A stretch of DNA of 64,000 nucleotides from an uncultured Gammaproteobacteria bacterium (GTDB lineage: Bacteria; Pseudomonadota; Gammaproteobacteria; GCA-001735895). Within the stretch, counting starts at the first letter, position 1; each line of letters begins with the position of its first letter. The position numbers and the translations under genes were made by a program. Of the stretch, positions 37,412 to 46,108 are shown piece by piece. A model generated the notes under the pieces. That model was not told where the DNA came from. It did no database searches and was given only the letters and a program-made list of their open reading frames with translations. The stretch spans positions 1 to 64,000 of the forward strand of contig CAMYLU010000004.1 of NCBI GenBank assembly GCA_947259485.1. The letters are read 5' to 3'.

Positions 37412-38168
37412 ACTCGGGGTGCAGCGTCAATACTTCGAAACCGTTTTCGGTGACCAGGTTGGTGTGCTCCCACTGTGCGGAAAGGCTGTGATCCTTGGTG
37501 ACGACGGTCCAGTCATCAGGTAGCAGCTTGACATAGCGTTTGCCCAGGTTGATCATCGGTTCCACGGTGAAAGTCATGCCGGGTTCAAGCACCAGGCCGG
37601 TATCCGGCTTGCCATAATGCAATACCTGTGGATCTTCATGAAATACCCTGCCGATTCCGTGCCCGCAATATTCGCGAACCACGCTGCAGTTATTCTTTTC
37701 CGCATATTGCTGGATGGCGTGACCGATATCGCCGAGGCGCACACCGGGTTTGATCATCTCGATACCGATTTTCATACATTCATAGGCGATGCGCGAAATC
37801 CGTTGTCCCTGCACGGTGGGTTTACCGACCATAAACATGCGGCTGGTGTCGCCATGGTAGTCATCCTTGATCACGGTTATATCGATATTGATGATATCGC
37901 CATTCTTTAGCTTCTTTTCCGCCGGTATGCCATGGCAGACCACGTGATTGACGGAAGTGCAGATCGAACGCGGAAATCCACGGTAATTGAGCGGTGCGGG
38001 TACTACAGCCTGTTGGTTGACCATGAATTCGTGGCAAATGTCATTGAGTTGCTGCGTCGTGATCCCCGGTTCGACGTGGGGTTCGATCATGCGCAATACA
38101 TCTGCGGCGAGACGCCCGGCAACGCGCATTTTTTCTATTTCTTCGCTGGATTTGATCGTGACGCCCAT
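37401..38168 (-). CDS. map: Methionine aminopeptidase type I
   Basis: Removes N-terminal methionine from nascent proteins. The 255-residue product from the ATG at 38168 (MGVTIKSSEEIEKMRVAGRLAADVL) has the type Ia metal ligands in NIDITVIKDDYHGDTSRMF (two Asp), CGHGIGRVFHEDP (His), MTFTVEPMIN (Glu) and QWEHTNLVTENG (Glu). Longer in-frame extensions to 38291 lack family support. It diverges from rpsB, its standard neighbour, and overlaps glnD. Confidence 0.97.
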   Translation of the reverse strand: MGVTIKSSEEIEKMRVAGRLAADVLRMIEPHVEPGITTQQLNDICHEFMVNQQAVVPAPLNYRGFPRSICTSVNHVVCHGIPAEKKLKNGDIINIDITVIKDDYHGDTSRMFMVGKPTVQGQRISRIAYECMKIGIEMIKPGVRLGDIGHAIQQYAEKNNCSVVREYCGHGIGRVFHEDPQVLHYGKPDTGLVLEPGMTFTVEPMINLGKRYVKLLPDDWTVVTKDHSLSAQWEHTNLVTENGFEVLTLHPEFGF

Positions 38169-38202
38169 AAAAACATGGCTAACTGGTTGTTGAGAATACG
38201 GG

Positions 38203-38232
38203 ATTATGGTATAAAGCGCGCGCCTTCGGCAA
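38203..38232 (-). promoter_or_regulatory. Candidate promoter of map-glnD
   Basis: On the minus strand TTGCCG (38227-38232) and CATAAT (38203-38208) are 18 bp apart, about 35 bases before the map ATG. Next to it, toward rpsB, an 8-bp perfect dyad AAAACATC / GATGTTTT (38252-38276) with a 9-nt loop could be an operator for either divergent gene. Confidence 0.4.
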
Positions 38233-38299
38233 CAGCCAGGCAAAATTAAACAAAACATCGGCAGGATTGATGTTTTAAACGACACACACATGCCATAAC

Positions 38300-38413
38300 G
38301 CGCTTATGGGTGCCTGCATTTTACCAGAGAGCAGGTCGTAGGCGTCGGGTATGTGGAGGCTCAACCCGGGATAGTCCTTATTAAGGCTATCCAGCAGACA
38401 TCTGGAGAAACTT
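38300..38413 (+). promoter_or_regulatory. Structured rpsB leader, likely S2-responsive
   Basis: The stretch before rpsB holds TGCCTGC / GCAGG(tcgta)GGCG pairing and a strong hairpin, GGATAG-t-CCTT / AAGG-CTATCC at 38369-38392, about ten bases before the ribosome-binding GGAG of rpsB. In E. coli and relatives S2 represses rpsB-tsf through a conserved structured leader. I infer the same use here from position and fold only. Confidence 0.45.
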
Positions 38414-39583
38414 ATGTCTAACGTCACCATGCGTGAAATGTTGGAAGCGGGCGTGCATTTCGGCCATCAAACCCGCTTCTGGAATCCTAAAATGGCTCCC
38501 TTTATTTTTGGTGAGCGCAACAAGATTCATATCATCAATCTCGAACAAACCATGCCGCTGTGCAAGGACGCGGTCAATTACCTCGGTAAAATCGCTTCCA
38601 AGAAAGGCAAGGTCATGTTTGTCGGCACCAAGCGTGCTGCCAGCGATTCCATCAAGGAGGAAGCACAGCGTTGTGGCATGCCTTTTGTCAATCATCGCTG
38701 GCTGGGTGGTATGTTAACCAACTTCAGAACCGTGCGCGCATCGATCAAGCGTCTCAGGGAACTTGAAGAGATGGCGGAGAGCAACAGCTACGAAAAAATA
38801 AACAAGAAGGAAATTCTGCAGTTATCGCGCGAACAGGAAAAACTGCATAAAACGCTGGGCGGCATCAAGGAAATGGGTGGTTTACCCGATGTATTATTTG
38901 TCATCGATGTCGGCTATGAAAAAATTGCCGTACAGGAAGCCGCCAAGCTCGGCATTCCGGTGGTTGGCGTTGTCGATACTAATAATTCACCTGAAAACGT
39001 CGATTACATTGTGCCCGGCAACGATGATTCGATGCGTGCTATCAAGCTTTATACCAAGCTGGTGGCAGATGCGATTCTTGAAGGTAAACAGAGTATTGTC
39101 ACCGGTGCCGATGGCGACGATGAACTCATTGAAATTGAAGAAGAGAAATCAGCCAAAACCAAGCCCCCGGTAAAGGTTACCGCACGCAAAGCTGCTCCTG
39201 AGAAACAGTCCGCGAGCGAGGATAAGGATGTCGAACCAGGCTCGGTTGAAGCACCTGTTGAAGCCGAAGCTGGCGCCGGTGAAGCAACAGAGCAACCTGC
39301 TGCAGAAGCTGACAAGGAGGCCGCGGTAGCTGATGAGGTTGCTGCGGCTCCAGAAAAGGCGACTGCGGAGAAGACGACTGCTGAAACTGAAACAAAATCG
39401 GCGGCGACTAAAAAAGCAGCGGTGAAGAAATCAGCTACCAAGAAAGCGGCGACTAAAAAGGCAGCGGTGAAGAAAGCCGCAACCAAGAAAGCGGCGACTA
39501 AAAAGGCAGCTGTGAAGAAACCCGCAACCAAAAAGGCAGCGGTCAAGAAGGCTGCAGCCAAGAAGGCTGCCAGTAAAGATTAA
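38414..39583 (+). CDS. rpsB: 30S ribosomal protein S2 with long Lys/Ala-rich C-terminal tail
   Basis: S2 core (residues 1 to about 230) is standard: [79 protein letters not shown] and [22 protein letters not shown]. coli S2 ends at 241 residues; this protein runs to 389. The extra part is first acidic and Ala-rich (about 235-325), then about 60 residues of [14 protein letters not shown] repeats resembling histone H1. The repeats come from a 45-bp tandem repeat in the DNA. Followed 43 bases later by tsf, the usual operon. Confidence 0.97.
   Translation: MSNVTMREMLEAGVHFGHQTRFWNPKMAPFIFGERNKIHIINLEQTMPLCKDAVNYLGKIASKKGKVMFVGTKRAASDSIKEEAQRCGMPFVNHRWLGGMLTNFRTVRASIKRLRELEEMAESNSYEKINKKEILQLSREQEKLHKTLGGIKEMGGLPDVLFVIDVGYEKIAVQEAAKLGIPVVGVVDTNNSPENVDYIVPGNDDSMRAIKLYTKLVADAILEGKQSIVTGADGDDELIEIEEEKSAKTKPPVKVTARKAAPEKQSASEDKDVEPGSVEAPVEAEAGAGEATEQPAAEADKEAAVADEVAAAPEKATAEKTTAETETKSAATKKAAVKKSATKKAATKKAAVKKAATKKAATKKAAVKKPATKKAAVKKAAAKKAASKD
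39401..39580 (+). repeat. 45-bp tandem repeat within the rpsB 3' end
   Basis: Copies begin at 39401, 39446 and 39491 with the shared start GCGGCGACTAAAAA, exactly 45 bp apart. A diverged fourth copy starts near 39536. Each codes 15 residues of the type [15 protein letters not shown]. Such repeats expand and contract easily, so tail length may vary between strains. Confidence 0.85.
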
Positions 39584-39626
39584 CCTGGCACCTGTCTCTA
39601 GTAGCGGGAAATCACGAGGTATTGAA

Positions 39627-40499
39627 GTGGCAATAACAGCATCTCTAGTTAAAGAACTGCGCGAACGAACCGGCGCGGGCATGATGGAATGTAAAAAGGC
39701 ATTGGTCGAAACGGACGGCGATATCGACGCGGCCGCGGAGCTCATGCGTAAATCCGGTGCGGCAAAGGCGGATAAAAAGGCCGGTCGTGTCGCTGCTGAC
39801 GGGGCAATCAAGGCAATGGTCAGCGACGATGGTAAGACGGCTGTAATCCTTGAGATTAATTCTGAAACCGATTTTGTCGCCAAGGATGAAAATTTTCAGG
39901 CCTTCGCCGATGAGGTTTTAGCGACTGTCGCTCAGCACAAACCGGCATCTGTCGATGCGTTGGCTACAATGACCCTGGCAAGTGGACAGAGTGTCGAAGA
40001 AGCGCGGCAGGCGCTGATCGCCAAGGTTGGTGAAAATATCCAGGTGCGACGATTTGAAATTCTGCAATCCAGCGCTTCAATTGCCTCTTACCTGCATGGA
40101 GCGCGTATTGGTGTGCTGGTTGATTCCAGTGCCGACACCGATCTGGCGCGCGATATTGCCATGCACGTGGCGGCGGTCAATCCGCAATTTGTCGATCAGG
40201 ATTCGGTACCGACCGAATTTATCGAATCAGAAAAATCGATTCTAGTTGCCCAGGCCGAGTCCAGCGGCAAGCCTGCTGAGATTATCGAAAAGATGATCCA
40301 GGGCAGGCTCGAAAAGTTGTTGGCAGAAGTGACCCTGCTGGGGCAACCTTTTGTCAAGGATCCTGATCAAAAGGTTGGCAAGCTGTTGTCGGATGCCGGG
40401 GCCTCGGTGACGGGTTTTATCCGTTACGAAGTGGGTGAAGGTATCGAGAAAAAGGTCGAAGACTTTGCTGCCGAAGTGGCATCACAGCTAAATGCATGA
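39627..40499 (+). CDS. tsf: Elongation factor Ts
   Basis: Nucleotide exchange factor for EF-Tu. 290 residues with the N-terminal signature [20 protein letters not shown], the [20 protein letters not shown] core segment near residue 77, and [18 protein letters not shown] in the C-terminal domain. The GTG start at 39627 has GAGGT seven bases upstream. Part of the rpsB-tsf operon, which ends at the terminator directly downstream. Confidence 0.98.
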   Translation: MAITASLVKELRERTGAGMMECKKALVETDGDIDAAAELMRKSGAAKADKKAGRVAADGAIKAMVSDDGKTAVILEINSETDFVAKDENFQAFADEVLATVAQHKPASVDALATMTLASGQSVEEARQALIAKVGENIQVRRFEILQSSASIASYLHGARIGVLVDSSADTDLARDIAMHVAAVNPQFVDQDSVPTEFIESEKSILVAQAESSGKPAEIIEKMIQGRLEKLLAEVTLLGQPFVKDPDQKVGKLLSDAGASVTGFIRYEVGEGIEKKVEDFAAEVASQLNA

Positions 40500-40508
40500 A
40501 ACTGGAAT

Positions 40509-40535
40509 AAGCCGCGATTTTCGCGGCTTTTTTTT
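40509..40535 (+). terminator. Rho-independent terminator of rpsB-tsf
   Basis: A 9-bp perfect stem AAGCCGCGA (40509-40517) / TCGCGGCTT (40521-40529) with loop TTT is followed by an eight-base T-run. It lies ten bases after the tsf stop. Confidence 0.95.
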
Positions 40536-40579
40536 GCCTGGCCTCCGTGCTGACAACTGCTTTAGTTAAATTATGGCCT

Positions 40580-40585
40580 TATAAT
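40580..40585 (+). promoter_or_regulatory. Candidate -10 element for the pyrH-frr-uppS operon
   Basis: A perfect TATAAT lies about 100 bases before the pyrH ATG and just after the tsf terminator, where a new promoter is expected. No good -35 is found at 16-18 bp; CTGACA at 40550 is too far. Confidence 0.4.
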
Positions 40586-40686
40586 GCTGCGACATTATCG
40601 ATAAACTCCGCGTTTGCGCTTACTTGCCTTAGTTTTTGCGGAGTACATTGAAGTCAAAAACCCCTGGAAGGGCAAAGCATAATCCT

Positions 40687-41418
40687 ATGACGACAATCAA
40701 ACATAAACGTATTTTGATAAAGCTGAGCGGTGAAGCGCTGCTGGGCAGGTACGAATCGGGTATCGATCCGAAAATGATTGAAAAGCTCGCGCAGGAGTTA
40801 ATCCAGTTACACGATAATGGGGTCGAAATTGGTTGCGTTGTCGGTGGTGGCAATTTAATGCGCGGGGCCAACCTGGCAGTAAATGGACTCGATCGTGTTA
40901 CGGCTGATCATATGGGAATGCTGGCAACAGTAATGAATGCTTTGGCACTGAATGACCAGATACAACGTCTTGGCGCCAGCTCTGCAGTGATGTCCGGTCT
41001 CGATATGCCACAGGTTTGTGAATTTTATAACCAACGCGATGCTCGTCGTCGTATCGGCGCCGGCGAGATTGTCATATTTGCTGCCGGCACCGGGAGCCCT
41101 TATTTTACCACCGACACCGGCGCCAGCCTGCGGGCAATCGAAATTAAGGCCGATTTATTGATCAAGGCAACCAAGGTAGATGGAATTTATGACCGGGACC
41201 CGGTCAAACATGTCGACGCGGTGCGATATTTGCATTTGAATTTCGATCAGGCTATCGATCAACGCCTTGCGGTCATGGATGTTGCGGCGATGATTTTATG
41301 TAATGATAACGCGTTGGACCTGGTGGTTTGCGACATCAATCAGCCAGGCGCTTTGATCGACCTGGCAAAAGGCAAACAGGTAGGAACCCGGGTTACCCGG
41401 AAAGAGGCAGAACAATGA
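40687..41418 (+). CDS. pyrH: UMP kinase
   Basis: Hexameric amino-acid-kinase-fold enzyme making UDP from [17 protein letters not shown] at the start, [53 protein letters not shown] and [13 protein letters not shown] are all family signatures. 243 residues from the ATG at 40687. An in-frame TTG at 40636 would add 17 residues not seen in homologs. The stop overlaps frr (ATGA). Confidence 0.97.
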   Translation: MTTIKHKRILIKLSGEALLGRYESGIDPKMIEKLAQELIQLHDNGVEIGCVVGGGNLMRGANLAVNGLDRVTADHMGMLATVMNALALNDQIQRLGASSAVMSGLDMPQVCEFYNQRDARRRIGAGEIVIFAAGTGSPYFTTDTGASLRAIEIKADLLIKATKVDGIYDRDPVKHVDAVRYLHLNFDQAIDQRLAVMDVAAMILCNDNALDLVVCDINQPGALIDLAKGKQVGTRVTRKEAEQ

Positions 41419-41972
41419 TAGAAGACATCAAACAAGACGCGCGCAATCGAATGAGCAAGAGCATCGAAGCCTTTAAAGCCGAGTTGAGCAAAATAAGAAC
41501 CGGTCGTGCTCACCCGAGCATTCTTAATCATATTACGGTGGATTTCTATGGCAGCGAAGTCCCGGTGGGACAGGCTGCTAATATAACCGTGGAAGATGCG
41601 CGTACGCTAGCCGTTACGCCCTGGGATAAAAGCATGGTGCAGGTGATAGAAAAGGCGATTATGACCTCGGACCTCGGGCTTAACCCGACCACGGCGGGTA
41701 CCGTGGTTCGAGTACCCATGCCACCACTCACCGAGGAACGTCGCAAGGAACTGGTCAAGGTGGTCAGGGAACTCGCCGAAAATGCGCGCGTTGCGGTCAG
41801 AAATATCCGTCGGGACGGTAACAACGATTTAAAGACCCTGTTGAAAGACAAGGATATTTCCGAGGATGAAGAACGACGTGGCGAAGACCTCGTGCAGCAG
41901 GTAACGGATCAGTCTACCGACGAAATCGAGTCGTTGCTGCAAACCAAAGAAAAAGAATTGATGGAGATTTGA
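41415..41972 (+). CDS. frr: Ribosome recycling factor
   Basis: Splits post-termination ribosomes with EF-G. 185 residues, exactly the typical length: [49 protein letters not shown] and [13 protein letters not shown]. Start overlaps the pyrH stop. Gene order pyrH-frr-uppS is conserved across bacteria. Confidence 0.98.
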   Translation: MIEDIKQDARNRMSKSIEAFKAELSKIRTGRAHPSILNHITVDFYGSEVPVGQAANITVEDARTLAVTPWDKSMVQVIEKAIMTSDLGLNPTTAGTVVRVPMPPLTEERRKELVKVVRELAENARVAVRNIRRDGNNDLKTLLKDKDISEDEERRGEDLVQQVTDQSTDEIESLLQTKEKELMEI

Positions 41973-41993
41973 TCACGGTATCGTTACGGGATC

Positions 41994-42734
41994 ATGACTT
42001 CGCAACCTCAGGTATCGGTTCCCAGTCACGTTTGCATCATCATGGATGGCAACGGTCGCTGGGCAAAGAAAAGATTGATGCCGCGCGGCTACGGTCATCG
42101 TCAGGGCGTCGAGACAACGCGACGCGCAGTCGAGTTCTTTGCAGCTGCAGGAATCAGGCATCTTACCCTGTTCGCATTCAGCAGTGAAAACTGGAATCGT
42201 CCCGACGAGGAGGTAACCAGCCTGATGGAACTGTTCATGCAGTCGTTGCGGAAATACACCAATGAGTTGCATGAGAAAGGCATCCGCATTCGCTTTATTG
42301 GTAACCGGACGATGTTTTCTGAAGAGCTGCAACAGAAGATCAGCGAAACCGAAGCAACAACCGGCAACAACAGTGTCATGACCCTCAATATCGCAGCTAA
42401 CTATGGCGGTCAATGGGATATCGTTAATGCCGCGCGGACTCTGGCCGAGCAGGTCAGCGACGGCGGAATAACACCTGCGCAAATCGATGAGCAGGTTTTC
42501 AGGCAGGAACTGTCGCTGGGCGATAGCCCTGATCCCGATTTATTCATCCGTACCGGTGGCGAACACAGGATCAGTAATTTCCTGCTATGGCAGCTTGCCT
42601 ATGCAGAGTTTTATTTTTGTGACCATTTATGGCCGGACTTTTCTGATAGTGATATGCGTGCCGCGTTAACAGAGTACGCCCAAAGGCAGCGTCGATATGG
42701 CAAAACGGGTGAGCAAATAGAGGCTGCAAACTAG
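41994..42734 (+). CDS. uppS: Undecaprenyl (di-trans,poly-cis) diphosphate synthase UppS
   Basis: cis-Prenyltransferase making the C55 lipid carrier for peptidoglycan and O-antigen. HVCIIMDGNGRWAKKR with catalytic D18, FAFSSENWNRP near 67, MTLNIAANYGGQWDI, and DPDLFIRTGGEHRISNFLLWQLAYAEFYF near 195 define the family. 246 residues. Its stop shares a base with the cdsA GTG start. Confidence 0.98.
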   Translation: MTSQPQVSVPSHVCIIMDGNGRWAKKRLMPRGYGHRQGVETTRRAVEFFAAAGIRHLTLFAFSSENWNRPDEEVTSLMELFMQSLRKYTNELHEKGIRIRFIGNRTMFSEELQQKISETEATTGNNSVMTLNIAANYGGQWDIVNAARTLAEQVSDGGITPAQIDEQVFRQELSLGDSPDPDLFIRTGGEHRISNFLLWQLAYAEFYFCDHLWPDFSDSDMRAALTEYAQRQRRYGKTGEQIEAAN

Positions 42735-43549
42735 TGCTTAAGCAGCGAATTATCACCGGGATTGTGCTCGCAATCGTGGTAATCGGCACTATTTTGATAC
42801 CTAACACGCTCTGGGTCAGCATCCTGTTCGCGGGGATGCTGTTTGCGGCGACCCGGGAAATGCTGATGCTTACGATCAAGCCGCCCGCTTTACCTGCAGC
42901 AATAGCCTCGGGCCTGTTTGTCGCGCTCTTCTGGTGGTCACTGGGGCTGGTTAATCCACTGTTGATATACTGGCAGTCGCTGGCGGGCCTGGTGCTCTGG
43001 GTAATGATTACCTTCGCATTCATTGCCTATCGGCATCACGGCAATTTACCGCTACTGGCGCGCATACTCATACTTGGGCTCGGGCTGGACCTGTTGTGGA
43101 TCTGCGTGCATGGCCTCATATACCTGCATGGCACCTATGGCGGGGAAATGCTGCTCTACCTGTTTAGCCTGGTCTGGATAGCCGACATCGGCGCCTATTT
43201 CAGCGGGCGACGTTTTGGCAAACGAAAACTGGCAGCGGCCATCAGTCCGGGCAAGACCTGGGAAGGTTTTTACGGCGGTCAGGTTGCAAATCTGATATGG
43301 ATAGTCTGTATTTATCAGATTAGTTCGGGCTGGGGATTCGGCTGGGTCCAGTTTTTCCTGGTAAGTGTAGCGACTTCGCTAATATCGGTGGTGGGAGATT
43401 TATTTGAAAGCATCCTCAAGCGAGAGGCTGGCGTCAAAGATAGCGGCAGGTTACTGCCTGGACATGGTGGTGTGCTGGATCGCATCGATAGCGTTATTGC
43501 AGCGTCACCCGTGTTTGTTGCTGGAACCTTTCTGGCGGGCTCGTTGTGA
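42734..43549 (+). CDS. cdsA: Phosphatidate cytidylyltransferase CdsA
   Basis: Polytopic inner-membrane enzyme making CDP-diacylglycerol for all phospholipids. About seven hydrophobic spans. The C-terminal signature [21 protein letters not shown]...[13 protein letters not shown] contains the conserved acidic residues, preceded by [31 protein letters not shown] start at 42734; the stop overlaps dxr (GTGA). 271 residues, typical length. Confidence 0.97.
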   Translation: MLKQRIITGIVLAIVVIGTILIPNTLWVSILFAGMLFAATREMLMLTIKPPALPAAIASGLFVALFWWSLGLVNPLLIYWQSLAGLVLWVMITFAFIAYRHHGNLPLLARILILGLGLDLLWICVHGLIYLHGTYGGEMLLYLFSLVWIADIGAYFSGRRFGKRKLAAAISPGKTWEGFYGGQVANLIWIVCIYQISSGWGFGWVQFFLVSVATSLISVVGDLFESILKREAGVKDSGRLLPGHGGVLDRIDSVIAASPVFVAGTFLAGSL

Positions 43550-44721
43550 AGCAGGTTACGATGCTTGGTGCAACCGGATCAATCGGGCAGTCAACGCTCG
43601 ATATCGTCGCCCGTCACCCTGATCGATACTCCCTCTACGCACTAACTGCGAATAACAACCATCAGAAAATGCTGCAATTGTGTCGCCAGTTCGCGCCGCG
43701 TTTCGCCGTGATGCGAGATGTGAAAAGTGCGCAACTGCTGCAGCAGGAAATTGGCGATCTGCCCACGGAGGTTCTGGCCGGTGAAACCGCGCTGGCTGAA
43801 GTGGCTGCCGCTGATGGAGTCGATATTGTCGTTGCTGCCATTGTCGGTGCGGTTGGATTGATGCCAACACTGGCCGCGGTTCGCGCCGGCAAACGCATAT
43901 TACTCGCCAATAAGGAAGCCCTGGTGATGGCGGGCGCCTTGTTCATGGATGAGGTTGCGCGAAACGGTGCCGAGCTGTTACCGGTTGATAGCGAGCATAA
44001 TGCAATTTTTCAATGCCTGCCGACGGGATCAATCGGCAAAAGCGTAAGTGCGGAGGGGGTGCGTAAAATAATCCTCACCGGCTCAGGTGGACCGTTTCGG
44101 GATATTGATGTTGAATCCCTCGATGGTGTCACTCCGGAACAGGCCTGCGCCCATCCTAACTGGGACATGGGGCCTAAAATTTCCGTAGATTCGGCTACCA
44201 TGATGAACAAGGGACTTGAATTGATCGAGGCCTGCTGGATGTTTGCTGTAGATCATGGAGATGTTGAAATTTTATTACATCGACAAAGCATTGTTCACTC
44301 AATGGTTGCGTATAATGATGGCTCGGTAATCGCGCAAATGGGAAATCCGGATATGCGCACACCCATAGCCAATGCATTGGCCTGGCCGGACCGTATTGAA
44401 AGCGGGGTTGAACCATTGGACTTGTTGCAGGTCAGCCAATTAGACTTCACCCTCGCCGACGAGGCGCGCTACCCATGCCTTAAGCTGGCGCGTGAGGCAT
44501 GGCGCCAGGGCGGTACCAGCATGACGGTACTAAATGCTGCCAATGAGATTGCGGTTGAACATTTTTTAAGCAGAAAGATCAAATTTACCGAGATTCCGAG
44601 ATTGATTACCAAAGTCATGGAACAATCCACAATTGAACCGGCCGAAGAACTGGACAGTATTATGCGGGCAGATTTTAATGCGCGTGAACTGGCTCGCCGG
44701 CTAGTTGAACTGGGGACCTGA
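43546..44721 (+). CDS. dxr: 1-deoxy-D-xylulose-5-phosphate reductoisomerase
   Basis: Second step of the non-mevalonate isoprenoid pathway, feeding UppS upstream. NADPH site [30 protein letters not shown], metal and substrate segment [26 protein letters not shown], and [23 protein letters not shown] are standard Dxr motifs. 391 residues, GTG start overlapping cdsA. Confidence 0.98.
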   Translation: MKQVTMLGATGSIGQSTLDIVARHPDRYSLYALTANNNHQKMLQLCRQFAPRFAVMRDVKSAQLLQQEIGDLPTEVLAGETALAEVAAADGVDIVVAAIVGAVGLMPTLAAVRAGKRILLANKEALVMAGALFMDEVARNGAELLPVDSEHNAIFQCLPTGSIGKSVSAEGVRKIILTGSGGPFRDIDVESLDGVTPEQACAHPNWDMGPKISVDSATMMNKGLELIEACWMFAVDHGDVEILLHRQSIVHSMVAYNDGSVIAQMGNPDMRTPIANALAWPDRIESGVEPLDLLQVSQLDFTLADEARYPCLKLAREAWRQGGTSMTVLNAANEIAVEHFLSRKIKFTEIPRLITKVMEQSTIEPAEELDSIMRADFNARELARRLVELGT

Positions 44722-44726
44722 ATATT

Positions 44727-46106
44727 ATGGATTTTCTCAACCTTGTTTACAGCATTCTCGCCTTCATAGTGGCCATAGGGGTACTGGTCACGGTGCACGA
44801 ATTTGGCCATTTCTGGGTTGCTCGCAAGCTCGGTGTCAAGGTATTGCGATTTTCGGTGGGTTTTGGCAAACCGTTATGGTTGAAGAAAGCGGGTGCAGAT
44901 GAAACCGAGTACGTCATAGCCACGATACCATTTGGTGGTTATGTCAAGATGCTGGACGAACGCGAGGGTGAGGTCGCAGAGCATGAACTCGAGCGCGCCT
45001 TTAATCGAAAGTCATTATGGCGTCGGTTCGCGATCGTGGCGGCTGGACCGATATTTAATTTCCTGTTTGCCATTATTGCTTACTACCTGATTTTCCTGGT
45101 GGGAGTGAACGGTGTAAAACCGGTAATCGGGGAAATCAACAATCCCAGCCCTGCCTATACAGCTGGCGTTCAGCAAGGCGATCTTATACTCGCGGTCAAT
45201 GGAGTCGAGACCCGGAGTTGGGAACGTGCCCGTTTTGCCATGTTGGAAGAATCGGTAAGCGCAGACCAGATTGTCTTGAGAGTGCAGGACCAGGATTTGC
45301 AAATCCTGGACAAGATGATCGATATCAGCGACCTGGAATTGTTGCAGGAAGAGCAGATTGATTTAATGCGTGATCTGGGGATGTCTACCTGGCGGCCGAA
45401 GATCGCGCCTGTTATCGCCGAAGTGCTGCCTGACGGTGCCGCACAGGAGGCCGGCCTGAATGCGGAAGACAAAATTTTATCGCTCGATGGAACTGCCATC
45501 GAAAGTGCCCACCAGTGGGTCACGATTATTCGTGATAATGCCGGCGTCGAAATGCGGCTCAGGGTACTCAGGAATGGGGAGGAACTTGGGTTGAAAATAA
45601 CGCCGCGAACGCGCAACGAAGCGGGAGAGACCTTTGGCTACATCGGCGTGCGCAATCGGGTCGATATTCCCGAGTCAATTCGTCGCGAAATGATGGTTAC
45701 CGAGCGTTACGGGCCGCTTGAGGGTATGGCGGAAGCCTTGAACAAAACCTGGGGTATGACCTGGCTTACACTTCGGGTACTGGGTAAGCTCGTAATCGGA
45801 GAGGCCAGCGTCAGAAACCTGAGTGGTCCGATTACCATCGCCCACTATGCCGGTATATCGGCGCGCATTGGATTAGAGCCTTTCCTGGGTTTCCTCGCGA
45901 TCATCAGTATCAGCCTGGGTGTTTTAAACCTGTTACCGGTGCCCATGCTTGATGGTGGTCACCTGTTCTACTACCTGGTCGAAGCGATAAAGGGCAGTCC
46001 AGTGTCAGAAGCAACCGAGATTATTGGCCAAAAGATTGGTATTTTGCTTTTGTTTTGCCTGATGTCGATTGCCATTTATAACGATTTACTGCGCCTGGTA
46101 GAGTAA
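44727..46106 (+). CDS. rseP: Site-2 intramembrane metalloprotease RseP
   Basis: Cleaves RseA within the membrane after DegS, releasing sigma-E; its target RseA is encoded at 2224 in this window. The zinc site H24-E25-F-G-H28 lies in the first span, two PDZ domains follow (about 110-200 and 205-300: SPAYTAGVQQGDLILAVNG; AAQEAGLNAEDKILSLDG), and the third metal ligand is in NLLPVPMLDGGHLFYYLVE near residue 400. 459 residues, like E. coli RseP (450). Located between dxr and bamA as usual. Confidence 0.97.
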   Translation: MDFLNLVYSILAFIVAIGVLVTVHEFGHFWVARKLGVKVLRFSVGFGKPLWLKKAGADETEYVIATIPFGGYVKMLDEREGEVAEHELERAFNRKSLWRRFAIVAAGPIFNFLFAIIAYYLIFLVGVNGVKPVIGEINNPSPAYTAGVQQGDLILAVNGVETRSWERARFAMLEESVSADQIVLRVQDQDLQILDKMIDISDLELLQEEQIDLMRDLGMSTWRPKIAPVIAEVLPDGAAQEAGLNAEDKILSLDGTAIESAHQWVTIIRDNAGVEMRLRVLRNGEELGLKITPRTRNEAGETFGYIGVRNRVDIPESIRREMMVTERYGPLEGMAEALNKTWGMTWLTLRVLGKLVIGEASVRNLSGPITIAHYAGISARIGLEPFLGFLAIISISLGVLNLLPVPMLDGGHLFYYLVEAIKGSPVSEATEIIGQKIGILLLFCLMSIAIYNDLLRLVE

Positions 46107-46108
46107 TT

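Noticed and set aside
39049..39561. 170-codon hydrophobic minus-strand frame opposite rpsB
   Set aside because: Its Phe/Ala/Leu repeats are just the complement of the Lys/Ala codons in the S2 tail.
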